Positions 44,961 through 56,954 of a stretch of 64,000 nt of DNA are shown one piece after another. The notes under the pieces were generated by a model. It was not told the DNA's origin, did not search any database, and saw only the letters and a list, made by a program, of their open reading frames with translations. The DNA is from Xanthostigma xanthostigma (Eukaryota > Arthropoda > Insecta > Raphidioptera > Raphidiidae). Location of the stretch: assembly GCA_963575645.1 (NCBI GenBank), contig OY754465.1, positions 57,869,901 to 57,933,900 on the forward strand, written 5' to 3'. How positions within the stretch are numbered: position 1 is the stretch's first letter; the number at the start of each line of letters is the position of its first letter. Made by a program: the position numbers and the translations under genes.

Positions 44961-45630
44961 TAATATTTTTAATGATAAAAATGCTCACTTTTCAGTGTTT
45001 TATATTCAATAAATTCATCAACCTGGGAAGTTGATTTTGTGAACCTTAGGGTCGTTTGTTTGACCAGCAATGTTGCTAGTATTAATTTCAAAGAAAAATA
45101 AGACTATTGGATAAGACCTATACGCATCCGCTCGAGGGTTAAGTAACAATGCCACCTGGCACTGTTGAGATTTCATTGGTGCTTTTATAACAGGAAATAA
45201 TATAGCTTAGTAGACCGGGAATGATGAAAAGCGTACGAACTGAGAAGCGCAGGTTATCTCTGTTTGACACAACAGAATACTCCTCGCGCCTTGCTTTTGC
45301 TTTTCTGCTCATGACTGATTAAAGACGATCGAGACGTTTGATTCGATTTCTTCGTCTCTTATCCTACTTGATCAGAAATCGTCTTAAAATGCTTCCTCTA
45401 CCTTTTATAAGACGTAAGAGCAACGATGTGAAATACAATCCGTTTATCGGTTGTCAGTTTCTAGCTATGAAAAAGATTGGTTTGTTTATTCGTCTTCATT
45501 TTTGCGATAATATTACAACGGTTACTTCCAGTTCGGTTTTAATTACATTATTTTGAATAACATGGGTGTGACGGTCAGTTTCAAACTGGTCACCATTTTT
45601 GTAACTGCCATCAATACAGTTAAGAGTATT
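44961..45630. other. No gene or element recognised
   Basis: Unassigned; the short frame at 45338-45556 is not recognised. Confidence 0.4.
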
Positions 45631-46036
45631 CGTCCCTGCAAATGCCCCCTGCACCCTTCATCTCAAATCTTTTCCCCTCGCCTAAAAACGGTTCGCGCTC
45701 TCCCGACGCTATTTTTAAAGCTAGAGGGTTCTGGTAAACGCCAAATGAAAGACAAAGAATCAGACTACAGATCCTTCAGGCGAATTTTTTGAAAAACAGT
45801 TTCGCCTACGTGTGAAATATTACGTAACTTATTATTTTTTTCAAAAGGTTGTAAGTTTTTTCAGGAATTTTTTTTCAAAAAATTCGCCTGAAGGATCTGT
45901 AGTCTGATTCTTTGTCTTTCATTTGGCGTTTACCAGAACCCTCTAGCTTTAAAAATAGCGTCGGGAGAGCGCGAACCGTTTTTAAGCGAGGGGAAAAGAT
46001 TTCAGATGAAGGGTGCAGGGGGTGTTTGCTGGGACG
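45631..46036. repeat. Long hairpin: 166-bp arms, 74-bp loop
   Basis: 45631-45796 and 45871-46036 are reverse complements with about 5 mismatches by reading (about 97%). The arms are GC-richer than their surroundings (for example CGGTTCGCGCTCTCCCGACG). No TIR with target duplication is evident. It could be a foldback element or a source of long hairpin RNA. Confidence 0.9.
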
Positions 46037-46377
46037 AAATCGTTGATTTTAATTGGGTAGTATTTAAACGAGTGACTGTAAATTACAATTTTGGGTGACA
46101 AAAATAATCAATTTGGGTTACTGTATTACTAAGTGCAACTTACAAACATCCATTTGAGTTACTTCATATACAAAATGGGAAACTTCATAATATTTGAGCG
46201 ACCTAATATTTGTTTGAATGTCAACGTTACGTCCTGCATTTTTTCAAAATTTGGCAAATGATTTATTTATTCTGAGCGGCATTTTGTTAATAGTTTTCAA
46301 AAAAATATATATTTAATTGACTGTCAATTAAATATACATTTTTTAGAAAACGCAGTTCTATTCAAACAATTTATTTA
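46037..46377. other. Diverged periodic sequence and a small hairpin
   Basis: GGGTGAC/GGGTTAC-like words recur every 30-40 bp at 46065-46200. A 22-bp-arm hairpin is centred near 46323 (ATTTAATTGACTGTCAATTAAAT). Confidence 0.5.
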
Positions 46378-46610
46378 ATTCGCATACCCCGTCATCGTTC
46401 ACCCCGGAATTGTTTTTTTTAAAACTCCACATTTTCCCCTTCCCGTTTCACTGCGAGACAATTCGCATACACCTTTATCGTTCACCCCGGAATTACAATT
46501 CGCATACCCGTTTATCGTTCACCCCGGAATTATTTTTTTAAAAACTCCACCTTTGCCCCATCGCGTTTCACTGCGAGACAATTCGCATACTCCTTTATCA
46601 AAAAAAGCGG
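46378..46610 (+). repeat. Tandem repeat, about 114-bp unit
   Basis: AATTCGCATACCC..ATCGTTCACCCCGGAATT..CGTTTCACTGCGAGACAATT occurs twice, with an extra short sub-unit between. Confidence 0.8.
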
Positions 46611-46723
46611 TGGTTTTCAATCTTCATGAAAATGTGAGTTTTAAGTTGTAGTCTCAAAGTGAAAAAAAAAATAAAAAGTAAAAACAAAAGAAGATATCTG
46701 CTTCAAAATTACCGAAGGCATTC

Positions 46724-46779
46724 TAGTCGCTCACTTAGTAATTTAGTCGCTCACTTAGTAATTTAGTCGCTCAAGTTAT
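46724..46779 (+). repeat. 21-bp tandem repeat, about 2.7 copies
   Basis: Unit TAGTCGCTCACTTAGTAATT(T), exact in the full copies. Confidence 0.9.
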
Positions 46780-48220
46780 TAAAACAGTATCTCATCATCA
46801 GTCACCAAGTTTTTTTTTATTCGACCGTTTTATAATTCCCCATTTTAATTTAACCCCTTCGAACCTGAATTTTATATTTTTGAAACACAAAATAAATATA
46901 ATTATTTAGGGTGTAATTAAGGTATTTGCAGTGAAAAACTAAATTTAACATTAACAGAATTTTCGAAAATCATATGTCCATCGAAATGGATAACAGGTCA
47001 AAAAATTATTTTTTTACGGTAATCACTAGCATAGGATGTTTAATTACTATTTAAGTATAATTAGTAAAGTTAACATCATAAAATTAAAATAAATATCCGC
47101 ACAAGAAAAATAAATTACCTACATCATTGCGTCAGTTACACTAAGTAATACATAACGTACACTTTTACCAGCTTTGCGTGAGTCCATGACTGCAGGTCAA
47201 CACTTGACTCGATATTTCTATCTACACACAGAGTATTTCTTTGTTTGGTTTGTCATGTCTGCATCTCAGATAAGCCCCAAGCACAATGAAATATTTATAT
47301 TGACTTAAATGACACGCGTTAGAATAGTATGTCCATTGAAATGACCGCCAGGATCGAAGGTGTTAATCTGTGCCCACCAAAATATTGTTGTTCTTTAATT
47401 ATTTTGCAAATTAAATTACAGATTTGAACAGTAAAGTAATAAAGAGATTGTGTATTTTATACTACACATTACAGAAGTTAATCTTGATTAGGATTTTTAG
47501 AGGTTTCTTTAAAAAATTACCACTTCTAAGATAGATTTAGTGACCATATTGGTATAAAAACGTCAAGAAGAATACAAAAATACATCTTAAAAGTAATTAC
47601 GTAAAATTTGTTTAACCAGTTACTAAGTACATAAAAAATCAGTATATTTGTATAAGCACATATTCTGCAGCATATTTTTAATTTTGTTTCTGAAAATGTT
47701 CAGTGGTAAGGCCTTCCAACTTTTCAATTGAATAAAACTCAATTAAAAAACTTATTTTATGTTTGAGCAATTCTAGAATTAATCGAAGTTGAAAATTAAT
47801 TTATTCATTGTAAATAACGTGTAGACAGGTGGACAATTTAGATAGTAATAAGTATTGTGCTGCCATCTGGTGGCCGTACAAGAAACTCCTTTCCAACGGG
47901 TGTTCTTTTTCACCGAAAAGTCGTTCTTTTTCACCAGAAGCTGTTCTTTTGTGCTTTCCATTCATTTACTGAAACGATTTAAGTCTCCGCACCATTGTAT
48001 TTGAAGATTATATGAACTATATAGAATAGTGTGCTCGTACTTTGTACATGCAATTTGCAAGCTGGGGTCTATCAGCGTCTATAAAATTTATTTTGTATTT
48101 GCTAGTAAAAGGTATATAATGTGCTTTAGTTTTTCTTTTGATATTACATTTATTTTTTTTTCTATTCAAATGTTTTGTGTCCAGGGTAATTCAACCCACT
48201 TAAGCTTTAATTAAAATGTC
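46780..48220. other. No gene or element recognised
   Basis: AT-rich; short repeat of GTTCTTTTTCACC near 47900-47950. No credible gene. Confidence 0.4.
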
Positions 48221-48344
48221 CACATCATCTCTTTTTTTCTTAATGGTTCCTTCAGCACAGGTTTTCCTTGGAAGGAACCTATATACTTTCATTTATGTGT
48301 ATTTTGTTTGTTTATAAATAACTGTATGTTCATGGAAGTAATAA

Positions 48345-48389
<45 letters not shown>
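48221..48389 (+). repeat. Retroelement-like 3' tail ending in (ATT)n
   Basis: A small hairpin (GGTTCCTT..AAGGAACC), then TTCATGGAAGTAATAAATT and about 12 ATT units. This resembles a non-LTR element 3' end; family unknown. Confidence 0.45.
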
Positions 48390-48711
48390 AGGCGGTACTA
48401 CAAATCGATAGGGTTTGAGAACAGCCGAGCTGAGATAGAGAGAGAGAGAGAAAGAAAGGGATACACTCGACAACTACTAAATATCAGTTTTCCCAAGTTT
48501 ATTTTGATTCATTTTAGTGCACAATCGCTTTTCATAATAGTTCATTACAATTTCTTTTATCACAATCACTATTTTTCAATTTTATGTTCAGCACGAAGTC
48601 TGGTATTATTTTTGAGGTTATCTAAAATTCACCACCATTATTATTTTAATCAGTGATACCACTCTTACCACTTGATTTCAATCTCAAAATTATTTTTGTT
48701 GTTGTGTTGCA
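48390..48711. other. No gene or element recognised
   Basis: Contains a short (GA)n run near 48435; otherwise unassigned. Confidence 0.4.
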
Positions 48712-48719
48712 GGCCTGGG

Positions 48720-48951
48720 CAAATGGCGGTCCGCAGTAGACTTTTGTCCGGCCCGCGAAGCATTTTATAAATGATTATTAAGAGCGAAAATAGATTACCA
48801 ATATAATTTGGCGCATAAAAAATTTAAAAAAAATAGTAAATAGCAAAGGCTTTTTTCTTTCGGAAATGAAAGGACCTTTTTTTTTGCTCTCCAAACGGTC
48901 AAATTTTAATCAGCAATGTGTCCCGACGATCAAAAGATTTGCCCGCCCCTG
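48720..48951. mobile_element. hAT MITE, second copy
   Basis: CAGGCCTGGGCAAATGGCGG at left; the complement of CAGGGGCGGGCAAATC at right. Flanking 8-mers TTGTGTTG and TTGTAGTG match at 6 of 8. Same family as 34800-35084. Confidence 0.82.
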
Positions 48952-48959
48952 TTGTAGTG

Positions 48960-50559
48960 TGATAATATATTCGATGCAAATAAAAAAGTGGAAGGGGAGA
49001 CTTGTGTCAACTCGCTGGTATATTATGTTAAATCTTATACGACTTTATAAACTGCTATCACTCTGTGATTTGTCGCTTGAAACTCAACATAGCAGAACAA
49101 CCAATCAGATAGTGTATCCTGGCCAAGCATGTGTTCCCGTCATAACTATATCTGTTTAGAGGAGAGACAATAATTACATATTTTTAATGGCAATGGAGCT
49201 GCCATGGGTCAGCCCCGGGTCTACGATTTTTTCGAACCAGGGCAGAAACTTGATAATGGCACCACCTTTCTTCAGCGTTGGAGATAAATTACTTAAAAAA
49301 AACTCACAAATATATAATGGTTGGTATTTTTCGTGAACGGGAAACCGTTAGAAAATAAGCAAATTGAGTAAACCGGAAAAGGGACAGATTGGGTGTGGTT
49401 TTCAACCATATTATATTATGATATTGGCGCCCCTGAAACTGCCCCGGTTTGTAACTTCCCTAGATTCGGTACTGCCATAGGTTCGCTATTCCTGACCTTG
49501 TTTTTCAGTTATTTTTATATGTAATGACCAAGGACAGATGGAAGACCAATCCTCAGCAATAAACCATTCTTATTCTTGGGTAATTTACATGAGCTAGTGA
49601 GTCAGTCAGTAGATGAGTTGACTGCAAGATATAAATGTTGTATATCTCTTCTTTCCTTCTAATCTAACGAAGAAATAGTTTCAATGTTCGCACTTTCCTT
49701 TGTTACGATTGATCACCTTACATTCCCTCCTCGCCCCTCTCCCTGGTTCTCTTTGTGGTCGCCAATAAAAAATGTGATTTTACTAATACGGTGCCGCCAA
49801 TTCTTTTTACTATTCACATGATAAAAAACCACGGCCATCCCTTCAAAGTACTTTCTTGATTCTTAGTGAGCAGATTGGACATTTTAAACTAAATAACCTA
49901 TCAGTTTGGCGTTTTTTGAAATTGAACTTCTATAGTGAGAATACGGTCATGGGTCGACGAAACGAAAAAGCGACAAGAAAGAAAATCACAGCACACTATA
50001 ATCAGAAAACTTTGGTTATTGGACATCAGCATGCAAAACGAATAGACCAAAATCCCAGATCCGACAGACCTACGTCATTTCAGTACTGCTAAGATTTTAT
50101 CAGTAAATGTAAAATATTTAGTTAAAAACGTATGCCAATTTGCTAACTTGAAAGCGCATTTATGTATGGGACGTTGACGTTTTTTGTAATAACAAAATAA
50201 TTATCTTTTTTTTTAATTGAAGCTCCTTTAAAAAAGCGTTAAATCTGAGGTAACATAAAAATTAATATTTTTTTTATGTCAGTTACAAACGACCAATTTT
50301 GAAAAAAAAAATATTTAGGGTCAATCCGAAAACACTCTGAACGAAATGGCGTCAAAATTTTTTTGATCAATTAAACCCTCGAAAAGTTTGGCTTAAACCA
50401 TTAAAAAAATATACATGTCGAGTTTTTTGAAGTTTGTTAAAAATTTATCACAAAATCAAATAATTTCAAAAGCTTAAATCAGACTTAAAGGAAGCATCAT
50501 TCACTGACTAACTGACTGACTGGCTCATCACGAGATCTCCAAAACTATACGCGCGATTG
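48960..50559. other. No gene or element recognised
   Basis: Mixed sequence; frames at 48866-49159 and 49856-50092 are not recognised and partly overlap the MITE. Confidence 0.4.
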
Positions 50560-51530
50560 ACTCGAAATTTGGCATAGTTACTCCGTTCTCGACGTAGACA
50601 CCAACGAAGAACGGATTTTATGCAAATCCTATCCAAAACGGATTTTTCACCTATACCATCACATATACCTACTATACTGCCCTAAAAAGGCAAAGGGCAG
50701 TAAGTGACATTATTGTTGACAAAATGAGTTCATACTGAAGACAACGACAGCAGTAAGTGTTGCAGCTTTTAAACCGACCTCCAGATGAATTGCACACTTT
50801 CTTCCTAGATAGATTGATGAGGCAAAACAGCAGTATTTGATTTTTAATTATACTGTGTTTAGGCAGATGGCAGTAATTGTGCAAAATATCTATTTCTGCT
50901 CTTTACCTTATATATTATTAAACATAATGCACATTTTAGATCTAAGGCAAAGGGCAGTATGTGCGAAGTAGTAGTAGTTTGTTATAACAATCTATAATAT
51001 TAAGTAATAATCTCTTGTTGCCTAATTATATAATAATTTAGCTGATGTTGAATCTAGAGCACATCATTCTAGTTTCACTTACAATTGTTAATAATTGTGA
51101 GTTTACATAAATAATGTTATGGCAGAAAGCAGTATGTGATTTTTTTTGTTATTAATAATAAAACAAACGAAAAAATAATTTTATTGTCTTTAAAAAATGT
51201 TTCCCCCTTGTTTTGGTTTCCATAATCTAAAATTCTGGACGGTCAAGACATTTTTAGTAAATCTTGATTTAGTCAAATTCATAAGTTGGCCACTTACTGC
51301 CTTTTGCCTTTTTACGGCAGTATATGGGTGTGAGTTGTTACGTGAGTGGGTGTGGATGGTTGCGTAGATGATAAGGTCAATATAATATTTCAAGAGAAAG
51401 AGAGGGAGTATATGTAATGGTAGGTGAAAAATTCGTTTTGGATAGGATTGCATAAAATCCGTTCTTAGTGGTTGTCTGTATCGAGAAACGAGTAACTATG
51501 CCAAATAATTGTTTCGTCTCAATCGCTATA
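50560..51530. repeat. Inverted flanks around CTGCC-TIR MITE
   Basis: Left 50570-50652 and right 51424-51515 are imperfect reverse complements (GGCATAGTTACTCCGTTCTC and its counterpart), so the MITE copy 50677-51320 sits within a larger foldback. Confidence 0.7.
50677..51320. mobile_element. CTGCC-TIR MITE, copy 2 (expanded)
   Basis: Same ends as 33209-33441, TATA duplicated on both sides. 644 bp, because about 400 bp of extra sequence is present, in which GGCAGTA..GTG-like words recur (near 50876, 50950, 51122). Confidence 0.85.
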
Positions 51531-51948
51531 ATTGTATAATATCGAATTTACTGTAATTTTAATTTTAAGTAAAACGGATGCTACAAGAATTTCTAAAAAT
51601 AACAGTAATAATGTACCGTGATCTGGTATTTATAAACGAAGCTATTTCACAAGATGTATTAATAAATTGTCCAACAAGAAACACAGGCGATTGGCTACAT
51701 TATCCAAATAACTCTCTATTTTATAGCACAATTTAAATTTGCCTCTTAATTGCTTTGGGGCTTAAAGCTGCTCCTACATAAAACAAGATTGTCAGCTTCC
51801 ATATTATGTACGCGTAAAATTATATGGACATAACATTACACTACCGGCAAAACATTGCTTATTACATTTTTTAATCTAACTTTTTTAACACCTTAAACTA
51901 ACATTCTTTATTTGAAAGTGCCATGAAATCATTTTTCTGGAACTGAAA
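51531..51948. other. No gene or element recognised
   Basis: Unassigned AT-rich sequence. Confidence 0.4.
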
Positions 51949-52628
51949 TCCATACTAATATTATTAGCTTTCGCGAAAGTAACTTTGTCTGTCTGCCTTT
52001 TACGTTTTCACGGCCAAACCGCTGGACCGATTATGATGAAATTTAATAGGGAAATAGTTTGAAGCCTGGGGAAGGGACATAGACTACTTTTTTTCAAAAC
52101 TCTATTCTGTTCTATTCTATTCTATGGGGATGAGAAGTAGGTAGTATAGTTATAATATTGTATGAAGCTGCGCTTCCACGACCAGACAGCTGGGCTGATT
52201 GTGATGAAATTTAATATGGAGTTAGTTTAAACTCTGGAGAAGGACATGAAATACTATTTTTTTTCAAAAATTAACGCCTTCTGTTGACCGTTGAAGCAAC
52301 ACACGCTACACTAAATATTTTACGGAAAAGGGAGCGCCATCTGTTGAACGTAACAACAACACACGCAATACTAAATATTGCTCTTCATGACAGCTGGTGT
52401 CAGTGTTTCCGATTGCATTGTTGAATTGATTTTTTTAGATCTAGATACGGATTGCATCTCACATGGACAATTATATGTTGCGTGTTCTAGAGTCGGTAAA
52501 CCAGACAATTGAACAACACAAATTATTGTATATCCACAAGTATTGTGAAATTAAACGCGTGGTTTCTTTTTCTTTCTTTTCCATTAAACTAGACTGAGCC
52601 ACAGCCCCGCGTGGCCGAGTACAGCTAG
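51949..52628 (+). mobile_element. Helitron deletion derivative with helicase remnant
   Basis: Starts TCCATACTAATATTATTAGC after A and ends CCCCGCGTGG..GTACAGCTAG followed by T. Internal GGCCAAACCGCTGGACCGAT and GATGAAATTTAATA words match 53822-54144 (inverted). Carries the tail of the Rep/helicase gene. Confidence 0.75.
52450..52548 (+). pseudogene. Helitron helicase C-terminal remnant
   Basis: The frame from 52450 reads ..SHGQLYVACSRVGKPDN, the conserved final helicase motif of Helitron Rep/Hel proteins. A TGA follows at 52510-52512, and after about a nine-codon deletion the usual IVYPQVL tail ends at TGA 52546-52548. The rest of the gene is gone. Confidence 0.8.
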
Positions 52629-53592
52629 TTCTGTATATATGTTGATCGCTTCACTATAGAAGTTTCACTTGAAATGTAGTTTGCGTTGGCACTCTGTTAT
52701 CTGTTAAAGCCTATTTGACAAAATGTTTATAGAAAACGTACTTTCTTTTTAGTCGTTTAGAAATGAGAAAAACTATAAAAGAAAACATATCATAACACGA
52801 TGTTGCATCTTAAAAAGAAAAAAATGCAATGATCAAACGATATTATTGCACAGTGGTGTACAAGTGTAATTTTATATTGGGTGCATATATGGCGAGTGGT
52901 AAATACAGGGTGCAAGAACAACCCCTATATTTATTTTCATCCTTGGCGGAGACTACCCTTGCACTGCGCTGTACTCGCTATGTCTGCAAAGAGCTCGAGG
53001 TACTGTAGATAACTGAATCAACAAAATGGCCCTATCCATCTTTTTAAATACAGGAGATTTGGTCGCCTTTTGGGAATGACCGTTTGTTCGTCTCTCTCTC
53101 TCTTCGTCTTTCTCTACAGATATCTCTTTCACTCGCATTCTTGAATCGCTTTGTGCCATATCAGTAGCGGCGTCTACAAAGAAATTCAAATTCAAAACAG
53201 AAAAAGACATATGATAAATTAAAAAACGAATGTGCTTTAGACCACACGACTGAAGTAAAACTTCTTTAGCTCCATCTATATGTATGTTTATATGTTTGTA
53301 TAATATATACATATACATAGGTATATTATTCTACTTCAATAATCAAGAAATCACCGTTCGCGTAACGCTAGCAAACTCCGTTCGCCTTGCCACTTTTCGT
53401 AACGCTCTTCTTTAATATTTAAGTCAAATTTTATCGTGATAACTACCCGGTCCGTCTTCGATCGAGTGAAAATCAGACTGAATCTGCTATACTTACAAGA
53501 CTGGTTTTCGACCATTCAACACATTTTTTTTTTGAGGAAGGTTTAGATCTATACCTACTAAATTGTGATTGTGAATTATAGACGCTCAACAG
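52629..53592. other. Unassigned; lone mariner-type end
   Basis: TA CAGGGTGCAAGAACAACCCC at about 52906 resembles a mariner-type terminus. The 121-codon minus frame at 52953-53318 is not recognised. Confidence 0.35.
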
Positions 53593-53596
53593 AATA

Positions 53597-53817
53597 CTGC
53601 CGTAAAAAGGCAAAAGGCAGTAAGTGACCAACTTATGAATTTGAGTAAATCAAGATTTACTAAAAATGTATTGACCGTCCAGAATTTTAGATTATGGAAA
53701 CATTTTTTAAAGACAATAAAATTATTTATTGCTGCAGCACTTACTGCTGTCGTTGGTTTCAGTATGAACTCATTTTTCAACAAATGTAACTTACTGCCCT
53801 TTGCCTTTTTAGGGCAG
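53597..53817. mobile_element. CTGCC-TIR MITE, copy 3
   Basis: CTGCCGTAAAAAGGCAAAAG at left, the complement of CTGCCCTAAAAAGGCAAAGG at right, AATA on both sides. 221 bp, inverted relative to copy 1. Confidence 0.87.
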
Positions 53818-53821
53818 AATA

Positions 53822-54144
53822 GTAGTTTATGTTCTTCTCCAGAGTTTAAACTATATCCATATGAATTTCATCACAATCAGTCCAGCGGTCTGGCCGTGAA
53901 AGCGTAACTTAATCCAATATTACAACCCCCACTTCATCCCCATAGGGGTTGAATTTTGAAAAAAAGTAGCCTAAGGTAAGGTATGGTAAAATTTAATATG
54001 GAAATTGTTTGAAGCCAGGGGAAGGCGCCAGACTTCAAACGATTTCCATATTAAATTTTACCACATTCGGTTAAGCGGTTTGGCCGTGAAAGCGTAATTG
54101 ACAAACAGACAAAGTTACTTTAGCATTTATAATATTAGTACGGA
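53822..54144 (-). mobile_element. Helitron 5' region, inverted
   Basis: The minus strand starts TCCGTACTAATATTATAAAT (54144) and continues with the GGCCAAACCGCT and GATTGTGATGAAATTC words of 51949-52270. A 35-bp-arm hairpin lies at 53983-54065. Confidence 0.65.
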
Positions 54145-54537
54145 TTATATATAGATTCTAGGATGAATCCTGTTTAAGAATTGGGCGCGCCTGTGATTCG
54201 TACAGCGTTATTATCCTTGCTGGAGGATCGTTCCAGTCGCTATATATACAATATACTTGTAGGTATCAGTCGTTGTTCGTCCTTCCTTGCCCGTAAGGGT
54301 TTCGTATGTATGTATGCTCGAAGAGCGACCCTTTCACATTTATCCTTCCTCAAGGATGTGGTCTGTTAGCGCCTTGTTGTACCAGGACACTGTTATACCT
54401 ATCTACTTTGCCTTGTATACATGGTGACGCTATGATTGACCTTGTACATGGCATATTCTGTGTTAACGTTGAATAATAATCATATTTTTGAAGTAAAACT
54501 TCTTTAAACACGCTTTGTGAATTGGGGCAACTCGGTG
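54145..54537. other. No gene or element recognised
   Basis: Unassigned sequence. Confidence 0.4.
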
Positions 54538-54925
54538 ATTTGACTACTAGTTTCCTAGCGCTGGTTTTCTTGATTGCTTTTATGTGCTCGCTTCACACGA
54601 GACATCTTTTCAAGCTTGTTTTGTGGATAGATCTAGTGCGCGCGCAGTGATCGTTCAAATATAAACACAAAGCAAAACGTGTCTGTTGTCTGACTCTGAG
54701 CAGAATGACGCCATGTTGGTTTGTGGGCGTTCGTTCATGTCGCCCACGTGACAAGATACTGTTTACTGATTAGTTCTAGCTCAGAGCAAGTAGAGGAGCT
54801 AGCAAGAAAAATAGCTCCTGTTCTGTTTTTAAAATCTATCTTGTGACGTTATTTCCAGCCTCCTATATCCAGCCTGCCGTCCAGCAGAAGGCCAAGCAGT
54901 GTTTCCAGCCTCGTGTGCAGCGACC
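54538..54925. mobile_element. TTAA MITE, copy C (left end lost)
   Basis: Internal sequence matches copy A from CTAGCGCTGGTTTTC onward; right end TTCCAGCCTCGTGTGCAGCG. The left terminus and the TTAA flanks are not preserved. Confidence 0.7.
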
Positions 54926-54933
54926 ATACCGAA

Positions 54934-55312
54934 AGAGCTGTAAAAGTAACGAGAAATTGTGTACCCGTATGTATTCGTTACTTAAAGAACCAGTACCCGT
55001 TACTTTCGTATCGTTACGTTACTCGTTACTTTTCGACATACAATCTTGTACTAACAGCATCAAGCATGTACCATCACATCGAGGCGCGTCGCATACGTGA
55101 TACGGTATGACATCGTTCGTATAACGTATAACCGCATCAAACGAGTCGAACTGACATGGATGCGAAAGATGCGAGTAACGAAATGAATTTGTAAGTAACG
55201 ATTCGTTACTTCGAATCAGACGATGTACCCGTTACTCAATAACGAATACATACGGTTTGTTACAGCTCTAATATTCGCATGATTGCAAATGCGGATATTC
55301 GTTACATCACTA
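54934..55312. mobile_element. hAT-like MITE rich in GTAACG/CGTTAC
   Basis: AGAGCTGTAA at left and TTACAGCTCT near 55260-55269, with a further ATATTCGTTACATCACTA end at 55312. About ten copies of CGTTAC/GTAACG lie between. No clear 8-bp duplication. Confidence 0.5.
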
Positions 55313-55689
55313 CTGGGTTCATTTGTTTTGGCAACATTCTGTATTGTTATACATAGCATGTTCCTTGATCTGGACCTGGTCGGTACAGCTGTTCTCCTTA
55401 TCTACAAGCGAGTAATATTTTGAATGTTTCTTGATGTTGGTGAATCTTGTAGCACTTTATTATTAACTCTACTCGGATGTATTACATTCCGAGTTTATAA
55501 CACAAATGTACATATTATATTAGGTATACAATTATACACCTAGATATAATATGATGCATATTACATATTTATGAGTTAAAAGTCAAAACTATTTATATCG
55601 AATTATTCTATATCTTCAGATATATTCCTTGAGACCTCAATCATGATAGGAAAGTATTGGAAAAAATCGAGATTTTAATCCAATTACTG
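55313..55689. other. No gene or element recognised
   Basis: Unassigned AT-rich sequence. Confidence 0.4.
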
Positions 55690-55896
55690 ATAATATAAAG
55701 AGAGAGCGTGAACTTTGTATATGCGGAGAATAATCTCCGAAACTACTCATCCCATTTCAAATTTGTTTTTACCAATATTTAGAGTGGGCCTTTAGGATGG
55801 ATATAGGCTATATATTATCGCGTTAAGATAAGAGCGCTTTTCGTGGAAATCAATTTTACAACGTAAGTCGACGAAAAAACAGGTGGCAATCTACAA
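55690..55896 (+). repeat. Helitron-type 5' region, copy of 35641-35885
   Basis: TATAAAGAGAGAGCGTG..TCTCCGAAACTACTCATCC..GTAAGTCGACGAAAAAAC. Ends where the next foldback begins. Confidence 0.55.
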
Positions 55897-56195
55897 ATAA
55901 TTCAATTATAGTTAAAAAGCGTGGGGTGCTTGATACCTATTACATGTTTAAATTATTTCATTGGTAGCTATTTATAAAATTAGAGTTATAATGAAAATAT
56001 AGTAATTGGCACCTCACGATTTTTTACTATAATTGAATTATTTTGTTAATAACTTAACTTTATTTTAATCTCATTCCAAATTAATTAGTCATAATTGATT
56101 GCTGGACTTTCTATTGCAAATCCTTTATACTTAAAAATTATTTTCTACTTTTTAGTTCGGTTTGCTATTAAAGCGTGTTTTTTTACCCTAAAACT
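55897..56195. repeat. AAAGCGTG foldback family member
   Basis: AATAATTCAATTATAG and its complement bound a palindrome 55897-56044, followed by a tail ending AATAGCAAACCG-type text (complement) as at 17040-17175. Confidence 0.65.
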
Positions 56196-56218
56196 TTGTT
56201 TATATAAATCTACACTAA

Positions 56219-56490
56219 TATTATAAAGAGAGAGTGGTTGACGCGCTAATCTCAGGAACTACTGGTTCGAATTGATTTTTTTTGTTTTATAGCACATTTA
56301 TCGAGGAAGGCTATAGGCTATATTATAATATCACGCTACGGCCCATAGGAGCAGAGAATCAATGAAAAATGTTGCAAAATGTAACTCAAAATTTGTCCGT
56401 TCGACAAAAACTTTTGAATAACGGTACCTCCGATCATCATGAAAATTGAACACAACATTCATCTCGGGTGAAACCAGGCGGGACCGGTTG
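56219..56490 (+). mobile_element. Helitron without tRNA insert, copy H4
   Basis: TCTACACTAATATTATAAAG start, the family 5' and 3' blocks of H1-H3, and a degraded GGGACCGGTTG end. The central tRNA-Lys-like part is absent. Confidence 0.65.
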
Positions 56491-56946
56491 TATAATATAC
56501 AGGTGAATTTTATAAAAAAGTGTTAATAATCCGATATGACAGTTCATAAGAACAATTGATAGTCAGTCACTAAACAATCACTTTGACATGGATGGCGTTG
56601 CTTTAGTCCGGTGTTATATATAATGTGGCACATAACAATATTGAAGATAAAAGTCTTAGACTCTTAGAGGATCGTTCTATTGATATTTTATGTGCCGATA
56701 TATTAAAGACAATTGCATTTACTTCACTTGTTTCGTGTTCACTTCACGAGCGGGCATTATAGCGTTTATTTATGACGCCATTTAACAAGGAAATACTGTA
56801 TCACACTATCCAGTGTCAAAGTTTATGCTGGAGATTATGTTTTTAATAGTCGAACTGTTTAAATGTCCGACGCCATTTATAACGCTGCCTTTCAAGACAG
56901 TGCAATGGCGTTACCGAAGACTTAACGTCGAACACCCAATTACTAC
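56491..56946. other. No gene or element recognised
   Basis: A lone mariner-type end (TA CAGGTGAATTTTAT) is near 56500; otherwise unassigned. Confidence 0.4.
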
Positions 56947-56954
56947 GTTACAAT

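Noticed and set aside
44675-45034. 119-codon plus-strand frame
   Set aside because: Spans diverged tandem repeats and AT-rich text; the protein is low-complexity K/N/F.
46724-46779. CRISPR-like array
   Set aside because: Direct 21-bp tandem repeats without spacers in a eukaryotic repeat region.
52953-53318. 121-codon minus-strand frame
   Set aside because: Composition follows local microsatellite-like text; no motif recognised.
54934-55312. Simple satellite of GTTAC
   Set aside because: The motif spacing is irregular and the block is bounded by inverted AGAGCTGTAA/TTACAGCTCT ends, so a MITE is more likely.
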